64,000 nucleotides of DNA from Portunus trituberculatus (GCF_017591435.1 NC_059256.1:353374-417373); one strand, 5' to 3'. Positions 1 through 10,711 are shown, numbered from the stretch's first letter. Translations and numbers: made by a program. Notes: generated from the sequence alone by a model not told the origin.

Positions 1-1511
1 TTGTTGGATGATTTTAACGGCCGTCACCCATTGTGGGATGAAGGTGCTAGTAATCCTCGTGGGGTTTTAATCGGTTCTTTTATTGAGGATGAGAGATTGG
101 AGATTTTGAATTCTGGGGATGTTACACATTTCCACAGTCCTACTGGGACCTCTTCGCGGAGCACTTTGCCAGTGTTTCCCAGAGGCATCCTGCAGCTCCG
201 GGCGCACGTCACCGTCAGAGAATGGAATCTCTCGCCATAAACTTTTCTTCGGCTGGAGGGGAGTCTTATAATGTCCCTTTCTCTGCTTCCGAGTTGCGGA
301 CTGCTTTGTCCCAGTGTCACGACTCTTCTCCTGGGCCAGATGATATACCTTATGCCTTCTTGCGCCACATGTCTGACACTGCTTTTAACTTTCTTTTAAA
401 TCTTTATAATATGATTTGACGTACCGGTGACTTTCCATCTTCTTGGGCTGTGGCAGTGGTTTTTCCATTTCCGAAGCCTGGGAAAGATAATCTCCAGGCT
501 ACGAACTACCGTCCTATATCTTTGACATCCTGCATTTGTAAAGTTTTAGAAAAGATGGTAAATGTAACACTCATATGGTACTTGGAGAGGGGGAAGTACT
601 TGTCATCGGTACAGTACGGCTTCCGAAAGATGAGGTCTACTACTGATGCCCTTTTATCCCTAGAGTCTTCCATTTGTGAGGCCTTCGCTAATCACCACCA
701 TCAAGTAACAGTCTTTTTTGACCTGGAGAAGGCCTACGACACGACACGGCTTGGTGTCATGGCATTTTACAGTCTTTGTTTAATTTTGGCCTTCGTGGCC
801 ATCTTTATCTTTTTATCCAACAGTTTTTATCCAGACGTTTTTTACGGGTTCGAGTGGGGAGTGTTCTCTCTGAAGCTACTGCTCTAAATGACGGCATTCC
901 ACAGTGAAGTATTCTTAGTGTTACATTATTTGCAGTCGCCATAAATGGTGTGATTGATACTCTCCCAGATGGCATTCACAGCTCCTTATATGTTGATGAT
1001 TTATGTATTTCTTTTGCGTCTGCTAGAATGTCACTGATTGAGCGCAAGCTCCAACTGGCGCTCAATAGGGTGTCCAGTTGGGCCAACATGAACGGTTTTC
1101 GATTCTGTACCTCGAAAACCGTAGGTATGCATTTCTGTCGCAATCGTGGTGTCCATCCAGACCCTGATTTATACCTCGCCAATAGACGCCTCTCATGCGT
1201 GGAGGCGTCTCGATATCTTGGCCTTTTATTTGACAACCGTCTCACCTGGGTTCCCCATTTCCGTTCTCTTAAGGCGTCTTGTCGGCAGGCATTATCCCTT
1301 CTTTGGGTTTCAAGTCACACCTCTTGGGGTGCGGACAGGGACACGTTGCTGCTGCTTCACCGTACACTCATACTTCCGAAGGTGGAATACAGCTGTGAGA
1401 TCTACTCATCCGCAACGGATGCACGACTACGCACGCTTGACTCCGTGCATCATGCTGGGGTCCGCTTGGCTACGGGTGCATTTCGGACATCTCCAATACC
1501 TAGCCTTCTAG
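1..1511 (+). mobile_element. LINE-A copy 1, part a: endonuclease end and reverse transcriptase (broken)
   Basis: This is part of a non-LTR retrotransposon of the I superfamily. Bases 1-150 encode the end of an APE endonuclease, with the DFNGRHPLW motif. An internal deletion then joins this directly to the linker before the reverse transcriptase. RT motifs follow: NYRPISLTSCICKVLEKM near 505-560, the FFDLEKAYDT block near 715-740 and the catalytic YVDD at about 990. A thumb/connection region runs to 1511. Several stops and frameshifts (for example at 418, 886 and 905) make it inactive. The family assignment rests on the other copies, which add an RRM/CCHC ORF1 and an RNase H. The copy continues at 7745 after a nested LTR element, and the two sides share CTAG. 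The window starts inside the element, so its 5' end is not seen. Confidence 0.9.
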
Positions 1512-2150
1512 TGTTACGTTCACCGGTTAAACTGGTAAGATTGGCATCGGAGAGCCGGTGAACAATAACAATAAAAAAAAACACTGCAGGTTCAACTGGT
1601 AAGGAAATGCAAAAGGGGGTCACTTTAAAAGCTATTTTAATAACCCATAATGAACTTGACACATATATAACAAGAAACATGAAACACAGATATATAACAT
1701 GAAACACAGGAAAAGGACATACACATATACATATAACACAGTAATAAATACAACAATAAAGAACCCAACTTAATACCTAACGATAATCCTAATCCTATAT
1801 AGAGGCAATGTGGAAAACACGGACGAGGGGAAGTGATACTTATGTGGTGTCGCAGTGGTGAAATGCTAGGTGATGGTTGATCCCACGGTAGACCCAAGAA
1901 ACGTTGTGTTCACTGGTTGAGGCTTGGATCTCAACTTCCAATCCAGAAAACCAAGAGCTGGCTCAACACTTTCGGTTGAGTCGAAAGGGGCCGCGTGAAT
2001 CCAACTTCGGGACAGTAGCCGGGCTTCATGAAACGGTGACGTGGAAGGTTCACGAGACGGTGGCGTGGAAGGGGAGGCGGAGAGGTGGCGAACGAGGTAA
2101 CAAGCGGAGGAGGTGATGGTAGTAATGCATGTTACGGGCGGGCCGTAACA
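1512..2150 (-). repeat. 3' LTR of the minus-strand LTR retrotransposon
   Basis: This is a 639-bp terminal repeat, nearly identical to 7106-7744. Its ends are TGTTAC and GTAACA. The terminal 21 bases at 2130-2150 form a short hairpin with 8-base arms (TGTTACGG and CCGTAACA). The opposite end carries the inverted pair GTTCACCGG / CCGGTGAAC within its first 55 bases. Confidence 0.95.
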
Positions 2151-2163
2151 TTTCCTCCCCCCT
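2151..2163 (-). other. polypurine tract
   Basis: On the minus strand the 13 bases just upstream of the 3' LTR read AGGGGGGAGGAAA, the purine run used to prime plus-strand synthesis. The same context (AGGGGGAGGAAA, then TGTTACGG) precedes the LTR of the second copy at 38460. Confidence 0.85.
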
Positions 2164-2181
2164 AAGACCTCCGTAATGGGC

Positions 2182-2241
2182 TCATGAAGGAGGTGAGACG
2201 GGAGATCTTGATAAGGCGTCGGCGATGATGTTGTCCACCCC
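2182..2241 (-). pseudogene. remnant of RNase H C-terminus
   Basis: The last 17 residues of the polyprotein, DNIIADALSRSPVSPPS plus stop, are preserved here. They match the end of the complete RNase H in the second copy at about 38376-38429. In this element they follow the innexin-derived insert and lie in a different frame from the RT. Everything between the RT middle and this tail has been replaced. Confidence 0.85.
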
Positions 2242-2610
2242 CACCACCAGACACAGCACCTCGCAAAGGAAGAACCTGCAGAAGCTTGAAGCGCACATCG
2301 GAGGAGACGATGACGAGGAGGCGATACACGAGCCAGACAGCGGTGATGGTGGTGAGAGAGACCAGCCAGAACCAGATGAAAATGTAGATCTTCTCGTTGA
2401 TGATGTTAACCGCCAGCACACACATGGTGTCGTGGGTCTCAATGGTTCCCGAAGGGCCGAACTTCCTGAAGGTGCACTTGGTGACTCTGGGGAAGATGCG
2501 TGTCATGGGATCGATGCGCTTCTCGGGGTCCATGTCAGGGAAGTTGATGACCTCCGTGCCGTAGGTGAGGAAGGTGCCGCCCAGGAACAGGTCGGTGAAG
2601 TAGATGTTTC
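2242..2610 (-). pseudogene. captured innexin fragment (second extracellular loop and TM4)
   Basis: Residues 86 to about 198 of the minus-strand frame starting at 2863 read as an innexin, a gap-junction channel protein, not as a retroelement. The hallmarks, in order, are IYFTDLFLGGTFLTYG, DPEKRIDPM, FPRVTKCTFRKFGPSGTI, HDTMCVLAVNIINEK and IYIFIWFWL. The two cysteines in 'TKC' and 'TMC' correspond to conserved positions of innexin extracellular loop 2. The hydrophobic run after NEKIY corresponds to TM4. Composition changes sharply at about 2610, from AT-rich RT codons to GC-rich codons. The fragment is in frame with the upstream RT but lacks TM1-TM3, so it cannot form a channel. It is inside the LTRs, so it belongs to the element. 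Confidence 0.88.
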
Positions 2611-3220
2611 CCTCCAAGTCCTGAGTTATGTAATTTATAGCCCTCTGGAAGGTGGCGGGAGCATTAGACAATCCAAAGGGCATCACTGTGTATTGGTATA
2701 GTCCGAAGGGGGTGATGAAGGCAGATATTATTTGGGCCTCGTCCGAGAGGGGAATCTGGTAGTAACCTTTAAGCAAGTCTATAGTGGTTACAAATTTGGC
2801 TACTCTTATACTATCTATAAGGTCCTCTATCAAGGGCAATGGGTAGGAGTCTGGCACCGTCACTTTATTTAATTTCCGGTAGTCGGTGCAAAATCGACTA
2901 CTACCATCTGGCTTAGATGTTAACAGGCAGGGAGAAGCCCAAGGAGATATACTAGGTTCTGCAAGGTGATGACAGAGCAGATAGTCTACCTCTTTTTTTC
3001 ATCAAGTCTTTTTTTAATGGGTGAAATGCGATAGGCTGGTTGTCTTATAGGCTTGATGTCGTTAGATGTTAATCTTATGTCATGTTGGATAGTATTACAA
3101 ACTCCTGGAAGGTCACCTGTGATTTCAGAAAAGTCTAGCAATAACTTTTTAAGATCAGACTGTTGTGAAGGTGTTAAGGAAGGAAACACCTCATCAAGGT
3201 TGGACATGATTTGGCTGTTT
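2611..3220 (-). pseudogene. reverse transcriptase, truncated before the catalytic YxDD
   Basis: The RT N-terminal region begins near 3200 with the typical LTPSQQSDLKKLL and IRQPAYRISP blocks. A frameshift at the A-rich run near 2990-3000 follows, then the continuation FCTDYRKLNKVTVPDSYPLP near 2850-2900. Next come FVTTIDLLKGYYQIPL and the VMPFGLSNAPATFQRA block, ending AINYITQDLEG at about 2610. The YxDD metal-binding motif that should follow is absent because innexin sequence begins there. The enzyme would be inactive. Its position after integrase, with no second integrase downstream, fixes the pol order. Confidence 0.88.
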
Positions 3221-3299
3221 GAGGGGCGTCCTTTAGGTGACAAGAAGAGGAAGTCTATGTCGGACTCTTCCTCGGGGGGCACAGGACCAGACTCCTTCC

Positions 3300-4395
3300 C
3301 TACCAGACATAGAGGTACAGCGCGAGACAAGTCGTCCTCTGGTTCTCTGGAGTGGTAAGGTTTCATTAGATTAATATGAACTAGTTGGGAATCCTTACGA
3401 CGGTCAGGAGTGTGGACCACATAATTTAATGGACTTAGTTTTTTAGCCACAACATAAGGTCCCATGAACTTACTGTGAAGAGCATTGCCTGCAGTGGGGA
3501 GAAAAAGTAAAACCTTGTCTCCTGGTTTGAAACTTCTCATGGCAGATTTGGGAAGAGAATTCTGTTGCATTTTAGTTTGAGATTTGAGGAAGTTTGATTT
3601 AGCAAAAGATCTGACTTCACTGATTTTATTCTTAAGGTTACTGATGTAGTCAGACACACTGGGGCTTGAAGGAGTATTTTGAGTAAACCATTGATCCTTT
3701 AATATTTTGAGAGGCCCCCTGATCTGTCTACCATAGAGTAATTCAAAGGGAATAACCTAAAGAATCTTGAGGAGATTCTCTTAAAGCGAAGAGAAGGAAA
3801 GAAATACTTTCATCCCAGTCTCCTTGATGCTCCAAGCAATACTTCTTCATCATGGATTTTAATGTTTGGTGAAACCGCTCCAGACAGCCTTGGGATTGGG
3901 GTGGTAAGCCGAGGAGGTAACATGGTCGATGTTTAGCTCATTCACTATCTGTTGGAAAAAATGGCTAGTGAAATTGCTACCCTTGTCAGACTGAATTTGT
4001 TTTGGAATTCCTACCGAGGTGAAAAATGTATTAGATGTTTTACAATGGTCTTTGATGTGATGTTCTTAAGAGGGAATGCTTCAGGGTACCTGGTAGTGGG
4101 ATCCATGAGGGTTAACAAATACTGATTCCCTCGTTTGGTTTTGGGTAAGGGCCCTACGCAGTCTAGAATGATTTTTTCGAAGGGCTCCGTCTGAACTGGA
4201 ATAGGCGTCAGAGGAGCTGGCACAAGGCGTTCGTTAGGCTTACCCACAATTTGACATATGTGACATGTTTTTACATAGTGTGACACATCCTTTTTCATTC
4301 CTGGCCAAAAAAATGTTGAAGAGCCTTCTTGTAGGTTTTTTGGATGCCTAGATGACCTGACAATCCATCATGAGCTAGTTCTATAATGGCTGGTC
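3300..4395 (-). pseudogene. integrase (zinc-binding H2C2, DDE core, GPY/F module)
   Basis: The zinc-binding N-terminus includes HDGLSGHLG and CHICQIVGK near 4245-4390. The catalytic core has LDCVGPLP with the first aspartate (about 4160), IPKQIQSDKGSNFTS with the second aspartate (about 3980) and SQGCLERFHQ with the glutamate (about 3880). The last lies in another frame because of an indel near 3890-3900. The C-terminal module at 3400-3560 includes FKPGDKVLLFLP and KFMGPYVVAKKL, the GPY/F chromodomain-less type. Frameshifts make it inactive. It lies between protease and RT, which is unusual for Ty3/gypsy. Confidence 0.88.
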
Positions 4396-4788
4396 TTACA
4401 GACAAGGGATGACAACTTGATGTGTTTCTGACCAGGTGTCTAGTTGTTTCAGTTCAGGAGGTCTGTAGGCACGCATCAGGACTCCTTCCTGATAATAAAA
4501 ACAAGGCAATTTAGACATATCCTTTGTCTCACTGGCAACATGCCTGATCTTAGCCAAAGTGAGATCCTGTTCCTGAGCATTAATCAAATTCTCCTTTGAA
4601 ATGATGTCATTATACAAGTTGTCAGTAGAGGCAATCATTGGTGGAGGAGGTGATGAAAGGGCAGGGGACTTGGACTGAGACCTGGTGACTGCACACACTG
4701 GGAAGAAGTGAGGGGATGTTTCGTCCAGGGTCTTAGTGGGACTTTCTGTTAAGGGAGAATCAAGAACAATTAAGTTTGGAACAGCCAA
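4396..4788 (-). pseudogene. protease-integrase linker and integrase start
   Basis: This is a low-complexity linker (many Ser/Pro) followed by QEQDLTLAKIRHVA and then GVLMRAYRPPELKQLDTW and HQVVIPCL. In ordinary gypsy elements the latter are the residues just before the integrase zinc domain and follow RNase H. Here they follow the protease directly, which confirms that integrase was not moved by a late rearrangement of the DNA copy alone. Confidence 0.7.
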
Positions 4789-5177
4789 GTTACCCGCAAG
4801 ATCATTACCCAGTACAAGATGTACCCCGGTACTGGCAGTTCACCAGGTTTAATGGCTACCTCAACCTCTCCTGAAATGAACGGGCACTGTAAGCTAATAT
4901 TAGCCAAGGGATAGGAGAGCTGTGATTCGAGACCTGTAAGGATCACCTTCTCCCCAGTGAAAGCCTGTTTGATGTTAGGGATGACATCTTCCCTTAAGAT
5001 GGATTGGGCAGCACCTGTATCACGCAGAACCTTGATATTTATTGCCTTGTCTTTACCATCAGTCAGGGACACTTTACCTTGATACATGTATGAGTCATAA
5101 GGTTCTAGAGGAGAGTTGACAGGGTTAGCTAGGGCCACTGGTTTCTTGTTCTCAAATGTGTTAGGTCTAGGGGACAC
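4770..5177 (-). pseudogene. aspartic protease (retropepsin-like)
   Basis: The active-site motif is DTGAAQS (in VLRDTGAAQSILRED, about 5010-5030), followed by hydrophobic strands ending VPGYILY. A one-base indel near the end shifts the frame into the linker at 4788. The reading frame overlaps the 3' end of gag, with the zinc knuckle immediately upstream. Confidence 0.85.
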
Positions 5178-6447
5178 AAAGGAAAATTGACGTTGAGAAC
5201 CCTTGCAATTTGGGTGTCTACATTTCTGGATCGTGTGACCTGGCTTCTTACAGTATGTACACCAGGGGGAATTATATGCATTTGGCGAGAATCCGGTTGG
5301 CTTACCACCCGCGCCCCAAAACCTTCCCCAAAGGAGGACCTAACATTAGACAGTGAACCACGACCTCTACTACCCAGGGATCCCATCAACAAAGCAAACG
5401 CATCAGCCACTTTAGCGGCAGACATAAGATCACTCTCTCCCCGTTCTTCCACATGCCTCAGAATATTAAATGGTAACTTGTTCTTCCATTCTTCCAGGAC
5501 CATTAGATTGAGCAACTCCGAAAAGGTGGTAATGTTAAGGGCGGCTAACCATTTCTTAAATTGTCTTAGTTTCTCACTAGCAAATTCAACATAGGTGTGA
5601 GAGTCTGGTTTCACATACTTTCGAAACTGTTGTCGGTATCCATCAGAAGTGATAGAGTAGGCGTCTAGAATGTTACCTTTGATCTCTTCATATTCTACCT
5701 CATCACTAAGGCCGTTGTATACCCTATAAGCTTTTCCTACTAGCTTAGGGACAAGGAGAGACACCCACTGATCCTTGGGCCATTTATTCCTATTAGCAAT
5801 GCTCTCAAAAGCGCGAAATGACCCGTCAACATCAGATTCATCAAAAGGGGGGAACTAGCGGAGCAGCTGTAGCAGGATTAAAGCTTGCTAACTGTTTCTT
5901 TATATCTATTTCTTCCCCTCTAAACTTAGCGTCATTTCGTAGAGCTAACTCCTGAATTTCTAACTCTTTCTCCTGCCTTCTAAGTTGTAACTGAAATTCT
6001 CTCTCTTCTTTCTTTTCCTGTAATTCTCTCGCTTCTCTTTCTGCCTGTAGTTGCATTTGTTTTTCCTGTAATTGCATTTCTTTCGCTTCTTTTTCTGCCT
6101 GTAGTTGCATTTGTTTTTCATGCATCCGGTATTCTAGTTTAAGCTTCTCAATTTCCCATTGACTTATCCTACTCTTATCCTGTTCTTCCTGGGGACTGTG
6201 TATTATAGTCCTCGTAGAGGCTGACATGGGAGTTAACTCTTCTATGGCATTTCCTAGCAACTGACCTTCTTGCACTAGATGTTCAACAACTACATTCTTA
6301 ATGACCTCTTTAGTCATCTGAGACGTGATGGGAACATCAAAATGTTTAGCGATGGCTTTCCATTGGTCCTTCTTTATATTAGCATATTTAAGTTGTTCCA
6401 GAGAAGGGTCGGCACAAAATCTTCAACGTTAAACTGAGCGGAAGCCA
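5129..6447 (-). pseudogene. gag: coiled coil, SCAN/capsid-like domain and CCHC zinc knuckle
   Basis: The likely start is the ATG at 6445-6447 (MASAQFNVED). An early frameshift lies near 6405-6415. A strongly charged coiled-coil segment (repeats of EKQMQLQAEKEAKEMQ) covers about 5880-6160. After another frameshift near 5850 comes an alpha-helical capsid segment reminiscent of SCAN domains (DAYSITSDGYRQQFRKYV, LPFNILRHVEERGESDL). The nucleocapsid knuckle at about 5225-5265 is CTYCKKPGHTIQKC, a perfect CX2CX4HX4C. Confidence 0.85.
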
Positions 6448-7087
6448 TATTAAATAGATGTTAAACCACAACAAAAAAAAATGATAAGCGAATTACTTAA
6501 GTGAGGAACTTGGCAGAGTGATAATAAAGGCAACCTTGGAAATTACCTAGATTATACTTAAGTAAACACTTATGAGTACAATCACTAATGAGGGGTAAAC
6601 TAGAGAGTTACGGCATTAAGAGGGATCCGGATTACTCTAGTTACGAGACTTGAGAGTGAGGAGCGAATTGTACTGAGACTTGTTATTGATAAGGAGGCGG
6701 ATTAGTCTGGCCGATTCTAACTAGCGAGAAAAATGATCCGCGAAGTGAGGGCATTGAGGGTTCGCATGAACATATGATGATCCCAACACTTGGATAACAC
6801 TTATTACACACCTGCCTATGTGCAAAAACTAGAGATAAGTGCTATCGGTGAACACGCCTTTCTACCTGGTTTCCTGCTCTACCACTGCTATGCGATACCA
6901 ATGAAAGTCATGAAGCACGTTTAACCCAAAAGGAGCCACTTGAACGCACAAAGGTAAATCTAAACCACACGCAGAGTAAGTCACAGAAAAAAAACACATC
7001 AGAGTCACAACACCACAGAAACACAAGCAATCACAGAAAAAAAAAAGTCACTGGAAAAATGGAACACTGAACATGGGTTATAATGGT
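6448..7087 (-). other. untranslated leader of the LTR element
   Basis: This is 640 bp between the primer-binding site and gag on the minus strand. It is A/T-rich with poly-A runs near 6990-7050. I see no long conserved frame in it. A packaging or dimerisation signal would be expected here but cannot be identified by eye. Confidence 0.6.
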
Positions 7088-7105
7088 CCTGTCACGGTCG
7101 CCAAT
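7088..7105 (-). other. primer-binding site, probably tRNA-Arg
   Basis: Just inside the 5' LTR on the minus strand, after a 2-base spacer, the sequence reads TGGCGACCGTGACAGG. It begins with the TGG complementary to a tRNA 3' CCA. The sequence resembles the tRNA-Arg primer site described for 412/mdg1 gypsy elements. The tRNA identity is from memory and should be checked. Confidence 0.75.
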
Positions 7106-7744
7106 TGTTACGTTCACCGGTTAAACTGGTAAGATTGGCATCGGAGAGCCGGTGAACAATAACAATAAAAAAAACACTGCAGGTTCAACTGGTGAGGAAA
7201 TGCAAAAGGGGGTCACTTTAAAAAGCTATTTTAATAACCCATAATGAACTTGATACATATATAACAAGAAACATGAAACACAGATATATAACATGAAACA
7301 CAGGAAAAGGACATACACATATACATATAACACAGTAATAAATACAACAATAAAGAACCCAACTTAATACCTAACGATAATCCTAATTCTATATAGAGGC
7401 AATGTGGAAAACACGGACGAGGGGAAGTGATACTTATGTGGTGTCGCAGTGGTGAAATGCTAGGTGATGGTTGATCCCACGGTAGACCCAAGAAACGTTG
7501 TGTTCACTGGTTGAGGCTTGGATCTCAACTCCCAATCCAGAAAACCAAGAGCTGGCTCAACACTTTCGGTTGAGTCGAAAGGGGCCGCGTGAATCCAACT
7601 TCGGGACAGTAGCCGGGCTTCATGAAACGGTGACGTGGAAGGTTCACGAGACGGTGGCGTGGAAGGGGAGGCGGAGAGGTGGCGAACGAGGTAACAAGCG
7701 GAGGAGGTGATGGTAGTAATGCATGTTACGGGCGGGCCGTAACA
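7106..7744 (-). repeat. 5' LTR of the minus-strand LTR retrotransposon
   Basis: 639 bp with the same termini as 1512-2150. Differences seen between the LTRs are two homopolymer lengths and four base substitutions. The right edge (7744) is followed by CTAG, repeated at 1508-1511, and then by LINE-A sequence. Confidence 0.95.
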
Positions 7745-8707
7745 CTAGTGGATGCTGGTTTCTGGCCGCTCGACCTCCGGCGCCAGTCTTCGATGCTCCG
7801 GTGTTGGTTTCGCACCCACCGTCTGCCTGATTTTGTCCCCTGTGTGTCAATGTTGCGGGACTCGCGTTCGCAGGCGTATGTCACTCGACCGAGTCTCCCT
7901 AAACCTTTGGCCTACGTGTTGCAAATCTCATGGCAGAGTTTTCTATCGACCCCACTCCTGTGTACTCTTTCCGTCTCCCGCGAGTTGGTAATTGGCAGCT
8001 TCCTGTTATCTCATTATGCCCTGCCATGGATGGCAAGAAGGATTTTTTGCCAGCTCTGTCCCACACACGGTTTTAGAACACTTTTTATGCATTCTGATGA
8101 TATCCCTGTTTTTACTGATGGCTCCAAATCCGACTCAGGCGTTGGATTTAATGTGGTTTTCCCCTCTTTTTATCGGTCTGGCAGCCTTCCTTCAGTGGCG
8201 TCCGTTTTTACTGCGGAGCTGTCTGCCATATTCCTAGCTTTACAAATAATTTTTACTCTACCGGTTTCGTCTTTTACAATTTTTAGTGACTGTCGCAGTG
8301 CTCTTACTTCTCTCTCTTGCACTATATCCTTTAACCCTTTGGTTTTATCAGCTCTGGAGTGGCTATACCTTCTTACACAACGAGGATATCGTGTTGGGTT
8401 CTGTTGGGTCCCTGGTCATGTAGGTGTTTCAGGGAATGAACACGCAGATCGCCTCGCTAAAGAGGCAGCAAGTCGCGCTTCATCTCCTGCCCCTGTTCCA
8501 TTTCGAGATGTATTTTACACTATTCGTGTGGCGGTTGCTGCAATTTGGCAGAGGAGATGGTTAACGGGGGTCGCAACATCGAAAATGGGAGAGATCACTA
8601 CTTCCACTATCTCTCCGTGGACATACTCCCATGTCCGGGACCGTTGTGCACAGACTTTATTGGGGCGAGTGCGCATAGGTCACACGTACCTTACACAAAG
8701 GTACCTG
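7745..8707 (+). mobile_element. LINE-A copy 1, part b: RNase H domain
   Basis: LINE-A resumes after the LTR element. The RNase H domain carries all four acidic positions: FTDGSKSDSG (about 8110), FTAELSAI (8210), FSDCRSAL (8285) and GNEHADRLAKEA (8435). It ends at the CTG duplicated by the Harbinger insertion (8705-8707, repeated at 13507-13509). A C-terminal RNase H together with an RRM/CCHC ORF1 places the family in the I superfamily, perhaps near Nimb. Confidence 0.9.
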
Positions 8708-8823
8708 GGCCCGTACTTATAAACACTAAGATGACGTCCTAACGGTAAGAACTCGTCCTAAATCACAAAAATGGCGGAATTCGAGTCTTAAATCCTTAAG
8801 ACGGCATCCTAAGCCCTAAAGAT

Positions 8824-8871
8824 GCGTCTTACTGCTAAAACACCTCCAGAGGTGTTTTAGCAGTAAGACGC
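8824..8871. repeat. perfect 23-bp inverted repeat with 2-base loop
   Basis: The arms are GCGTCTTACTGCTAAAACAC and onward to CTC, with loop CA, near the left end of the Harbinger element. The arms match perfectly. It may be a transposase-binding palindrome or a product of end repair. Confidence 0.9.
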
Positions 8872-8900
8872 GCTCCTAAGATTTCATCCTAAAAGTAAAC

Positions 8901-10711
8901 ATGGCCGCCCGAGAGGGACCGCACCGCCACCACCTGCGACAGAGACGGTCGTTTCGTGAGAGGAAGGACGTCCTGAATGACCGTGAGCTGGTGAAGAGGT
9001 ATTGGCAGGATCCTGCTGGTATCATTTTCGTGACAAATTTGGTGCGAGAAAGGCTGAAGAGACCAACTGCAAGGAACAAGGCCTCTCTCCCCGAGATGCA
9101 AGTTATCTTCACTGCGGTACCTTGCTATAGGAAAGATGCGGCAGTGCAGCACTGATGACTTGGGGCTCTCACAACAGACCATCAGCAGGATCGTCAGTGA
9201 TACAGTGATACAATGCCATCCTCTCTTAATTCATAAGATTTATAGTCACCCAACTGGAAACTCAGTGGAGGAAGGAGGAGTTTCTGCAGATTGCTGGCTT
9301 CCCTGAAGTGATCGGTAGCATTGATGGTACGCACGTAATGATTGTGGCTCCTAGAGAGTATAAGGTAGAGTTTGTCAACAGGAAGAGATACTACAGCATC
9401 AACGTGCAGTTTGTGTTTGATGCTTGATACCACATTATTGATGTGGTTGCAAAGTGGCCGGGATCGGTTCACGATGTAAGAATACTTGTTCAAAGTGGAC
9501 TCTGCACGATATTTGACAACAGCATCGTCCCAGCTGGGTGTCACTTACAGGGAGATAGTGACTATCCCAGCAAGAAGTGGCTACTGACTCCATACCTCAG
9601 ACCACAGCCTGGAGCACAGTCTTCTTATAACAGGTAAGCTACTGAGTAGTAAACTTTAGATAAAAAGTTATCTAATTAATTATCCCACATCACACAAAAC
9701 TAATTATTTACCTCCCATAGTTACACTTTTTCATATAAACTAATATAAAGTGCTAAATTAATGAATTAGGTATTTTTGAAATATTATTGCAGTTTCACAC
9801 AATCTTGACCCTTCCCCAACCTTACTGGATTTCTCCATAAGATGAAGTAACCTAACCTAACATTTTGTAACCTCCTCATTGGGTTGACATCATCCCCCAT
9901 TAAGGAGTAACTTAACATTTTGAAACTTGACCAGAACAACTGATAAGGTAAAGTAATTTAACATTGTAACCTCCTACCTGGGGAGCTTTGCCCCCTCTGG
10001 ATCCCCCAAAAAGTATACGTATCATTAATATCTGATAAAGTAAAATGGGGCTAGAAATGATCCATAAAGTAAAATGTAGACCCTGCAGAGGGCTATAATT
10101 ATGTAAAGTGTGTTGGTTGAATCACCAATACAACAAGTAAATTTCATGAAAATTTCCAAATATTTAAGAGTTTCTTCTTTTTTTATTCTAAGTTTTCATG
10201 TGAATATATTAACCTAACGAATGTTATACTAGAGATTTTTTTTTATGTTTCATAATGTTTAAGCTATCATGTCACAAATCATTATCATACAATGAATCTT
10301 AACTTAACCTTCCTTATACATGACATAACCTAAATGTTTGCAAAAATTAAATTAATGCATCATACCAATTTCAAGTACTGCATTGTAAGATTGAAATCTA
10401 TATTAATTTCAGGGCCCACAAGAAAACCCACAGCTTTGTTGAGAGGCATCGGGCAGCTGAAGCGACATTTTCACATGCTACACAGTGAGATCCGAGTTGG
10501 TCCTCCATCCAAGGTTTGCCAAATTGTAGAGGTTTGTGCACTGCTGCACAACATCTGCAAAGCAAGAAACATCATTCTTCCTGAGGAAGCAGAACATCTT
10601 GTTGCAGCCGAGGATGGAGGCAACGAGGAGCGACTCCTAGCACAGAAAGTTCAAAGTCGCCATGAAGTAATCCTTTACAGGGATGAATTTGTTGTGCTTC
10701 ACTTCAAGTAA
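8901..10711 (+). pseudogene. HARBI1-type transposase (DDE_Tnp_4), broken
   Basis: The coding sequence starts at ATG 8901 and has an early frameshift after 9140. The transposase core follows: VIGSIDGTHVMI with the first aspartate (about 9310-9345), NRKRYYSINVQFVFDA then an in-frame stop at about 9426, WPGSVHDVRIL with the second aspartate (about 9455) and GDSDYPSKKWLLTP (about 9550). A probable intron, AT-rich and without frame, spans about 9640-10410. The last exon has RAHKKTHSFVER, then a shift to IGQLKRHFHMLHSEIR and CALLHNICKARNI. The VER glutamate is the expected third catalytic acid. A stop and frameshifts make it inactive. Confidence 0.85.

Larger units (their letters stand above)
1512..7744 (-). 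mobile_element. LTR retrotransposon with captured innexin segment, complete with both LTRs
   Basis: This is a 6.2-kb Ty3/gypsy-type element on the minus strand. It is bounded by two 639-bp LTRs (TGTTAC...GTAACA) and a 4-bp CTAG target duplication (1508-1511 and 7745-7748) within LINE-A. On the minus strand the order is LTR, primer-binding site, gag with zinc knuckle, protease, integrase, reverse transcriptase, an innexin-like insert, the last residues of RNase H, a polypurine tract and LTR. Integrase upstream of RT is not the usual gypsy order. It resembles the Gmr1-like group. By eye the LTRs differ by four substitutions and two homopolymer length changes, so the insertion is recent. Several frameshifts and the loss of the RT active site make it non-autonomous. 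Confidence 0.92.

Noticed and set aside
2242..2610. An intact host innexin gene with the retrotransposon inserted around it
   Set aside because: The fragment is inside the LTRs, flanked by RT and RNase H remnants, and lacks TM1-TM3 and a start codon.
2225..2701. Plus-strand 158-codon frame opposite the innexin fragment
   Set aside because: Shadow of the GC-rich innexin and RT sequence on the minus strand; no domain features of its own.
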